Shown: positions 61,801 through 64,000 of the stretch, piece by piece
How positions within the stretch are numbered: position 1 is the stretch's first letter
Layout of the letters: the number at the start of each line of letters is the position of its first letter
Assembly (NCBI RefSeq): GCF_901933205.1
Contig: NC_044576.1
Coordinates: forward strand, 8,837,024-8,901,023
Source: Camarhynchus parvulus
Lineage: Eukaryota > Chordata > Aves > Passeriformes > Thraupidae
DNA length: 64,000 bases
Direction: 5' to 3'
Position numbers and translations under genes: made by a program
The notes under the pieces: generated by a model
What the model was told of the DNA's origin: nothing
Database searches by the model: none
The model's input: the letters and a program-made list of their open reading frames with translations, nothing else

Positions 61801-64000
61801 CTCCTGCCATTCTCTCAGGACAACAATAATACCATTCATTCTTTCCTATTCTAAGAGAACATGAGGACTGAGAGAAGCAAGGTGATAGAGGCTAAGTTGC
61901 TGAATTATTTGAAGTATTCATTTTTTAACAGTTAATGTTCAACTCATAAAATACTGGTATTTTGAGAATATATTCTCTGATATACTGAATCTTAGTACTT
62001 TTTTAGCAGCAAACAACCCCTTTTTTCTCTCCTGATTAGTGTTGGAAGACTTTTTGAAATACATAAATGTTCAAAGTGAATATGTATGACAGTAGCTACT
62101 AAGACAAAAGAATTGTTCATATAAGCTTAGGGATGTACTTCTAAGAAAATAAGAATTCCCTTTTAATAACAATTGTCAAAATCTCAGAGTTAGTGAAATC
62201 TTTCTCATGTGTTGCAGTGATACTATTTTGAAGCAATAGTAATTGCAGCTTGTTCACAGGAGGAAAATGTATTGTAATAAATCAGGCCTGTAAAATTAAA
62301 TTTTAACAGCTGAAAAGAGAACTCGGAGCAGATGCAAACATCCAGCAATTGTCATTTTGCACTAATTGCTCTGATACTTTATTTTAGTAGCTGGAAAAAA
62401 TCCTATTTTGTTGTTTTATTTTACTTCTTTTTTTTCTGTTTCTTTATTTTACTGCAGCAAATAGAAAAGAAAGAGTGAAAAGAAGTAGAAGGTAGAGAGA
62501 ATGTAATGATGTGAGCTGAAGTCACCTTGTTTAATTAGCCTCATAGGTGGGAGCCTTATGAACTCATCAATTAGAGATTAAATATTAACTTCTAATTTTG
62601 CCTATCTTAATACCATAATACATAAATAGCAAGAGCCTCAGGATCTAAAGAGATTGCATATAAACTCTGTTCTGAAATCTTTAAATACTGTTTACCATTT
62701 CCAAGTTAAAAAAAAAGAAGCCTCAAGCTAAGGTGGGATACAGTTTCATGAAGGAGAAACATTGCTGATGCTGTACCATAAGAAATTTTTATCAAGAAAA
62801 TGCACTAGATTCAACTCTGACCTCAATAAAAAGATCCCAAGGGTGATCACAGTGCATTGATATATATGCAATTTAAGCAATTGCAAATTGCCAATAATCA
62901 TTGGAAGTTATTATGTGGCAGGGTGTGGGCTGAAGAAGCAGTGTTAAGTTGAACATAAATTTCTCACCACTTAATTATTCAGAAAGATCTATGTTACTTT
63001 CAGAACCCTCTTGGCTGAAATACCTTTCTGCCTGCAAGGCCCTTGGACCTGTGCATGTTGTATTTGGTTGTGATTTTCTTGGTGCTGGGATCTACTGTGT
63101 GGAATGCTTGCCCAGACTGCTGGAGAGCTGGCTTCTGTTCCCAAGCCTGTGCTCTCTCATTTGGGCAAAACACTTCAGCTCTCCAAGCTTCTTTTCAATC
63201 ATTTGCTTTGTTTTCCTTGCAAAGGGAAACTGCTTTTAGTGCTCCTGTACTTGGCAAAGTGAGGCTGTTTCTTGGGCAGTAACTTCAGTTCTACATAATG
63301 CAAGATCTGGCATTTTGAAAGGAGCAGGATAATGGGAAAACTTGTCAGTATGTGCAGGCCCTGGCTCCTGCTTATTTTAATGTGATAAAACTGCACCCAA
63401 GATTAGAGCCTGGTGCACACAAACACAGAGACAGACTGCACTGAGGGTTTTATGTGCTAGTCAAAGGGTGGAAGAGAGAAAGGATAATATTCTGGTTTAC
63501 ACACAGGAACTGAGGCCCAGACACTCTTTGCTTTGCTTGAAGTTATACAGGAAGTTTGTGGCAGAGCCAAGAACTGAACTGAGATCAGTCATAACCACAA
63601 GTCTGGCCTTCCTCTAAGTGCTGTTGGCTTTATCTTGCTGGTCATGTGAGCTGAACTGGCTCCTTCAGTATTGCTTCCAGTGCTCTCTGTTTTCCCTGTG
63701 GGAGCTTGTTTTTCTTCAAAAACCTAGGAATAAACCTCCAAATTATAGATAACAGTGACATCTGTAGAACATGTTGTATTTTAATTAATATAATGAGATC
63801 AAAAGTTAAGCATAACTTACCGAAATTCTGGGGAATTCTATCTAAAACTTTACTATATTATCAGGCTTTTATATTTTTAACCTGTCTTAAACAGAGTTTA
63901 TGGCAGTCGTTGACATTATCACACAATTGTCGTATCCATTCCTTCAAGAAAATTAAGAGATGATCTTGACAATGGTCTCCATAAAATCTGTAAAAGCCAG
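58897..64000 (+). other. LDB3: LDB3 intron after e12, to the window end
   Basis: No in-frame phase 1 exon resembling the proline-rich or LIM segments is found, so they should lie beyond base 64000. The intron holds one possible alternative terminal exon (62458-62495, reported as a finding) and an ancient repeat near 63505-63620. An open frame at 62949-63239 has no LIM-type Cys/His pattern and no known relative. Confidence 0.72.
63505..63620 (+). repeat. Ancient amniote interspersed repeat (MIR- or L2/L3-like)
   Basis: AACTGAGGCCCAGACACTC, then ATACAGGAAGTTTGTGGC and AGAGCCAAGAACTGAACTG, then CATAACCACAAG and CTTCCTCT follow the common ancient repeat block ACTGAGGC..CAGAGA..ACACAGGAAGT.TGTGGCAGAGC.GGGAATTGAACC..CTAACCACTAGACC. 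The match is by recall; the family name is uncertain. Confidence 0.5.

Noticed and set aside
62949..63239. 96-codon open frame with several cysteines, considered as a LIM exon
   Set aside because: The Cys/His spacing does not match the LIM pattern and the sequence does not resemble LDB3 LIM domains.

Overview
This window looks like bird nuclear DNA carrying the middle part of one large muscle gene, LDB3 (also called ZASP or Cypher), on the + strand. I assign the gene from the translated exons. They reproduce the recognisable order of LDB3 protein segments: the linker after the PDZ domain, two alternative ZM-motif blocks, the SASPVYQAV / [12 protein letters not shown] block, the short-isoform tail ending LNVKS, and the VVTTASI.PSVYQP segment that precedes the proline-rich region and LIM domains. 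The bird origin is inferred from several decayed CR1 LINE ends (ATTCTATGATTC-type termini). These are recollections of family sequences, not database searches.

Layout: 1-11728 is intron, and the PDZ exons must lie upstream of the window. Exon e1 (11729-11804) is the post-PDZ linker. It is followed by two interchangeable ZM blocks: e2 (18200-18606, the cardiac-type exon 4 of the literature), or the pair e3 (22989-23011, a 23-nt microexon) plus e4 (26320-26523, the skeletal-type exon 6). Shared exons e5 (31881-32050) and e6 (33017-33053) follow. Then the gene either ends in terminal exon e7 (36478-36574, stop TAA, own 3' UTR and AATAAA), giving a PDZ-ZM protein without LIM domains, or skips e7. 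Skipping leads into a run of exons that all start and end in phase 2: e8 47099-47296, e9 50525-50686, e10 52268-52375 and e11 56179-56226, plus a candidate 36-nt microexon at 45708-45743. The run ends in e12 (58769-58896), which leaves in phase 1 towards proline-rich and LIM exons that I do not find before the window ends. All junctions were checked by hand for AG/GT borders and phase.

The most interesting structure is the frame logic of splicing. e2 followed by e3 gives a stop within three codons. e1 joined to e4 or e5 also runs into a stop. e2 joined to e4 without the microexon stays open and would give a protein with two ZM motifs. The 23-nt microexon therefore acts as a frame gate. Paired UGCAUG (RBFOX-type) motifs lie just upstream of e2 and just downstream of e4, the arrangement expected if one factor turns one block off and the other on. 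No second gene, RNA gene, CRISPR array or bacterial-type feature is supported; most of the 64 kb is intron.
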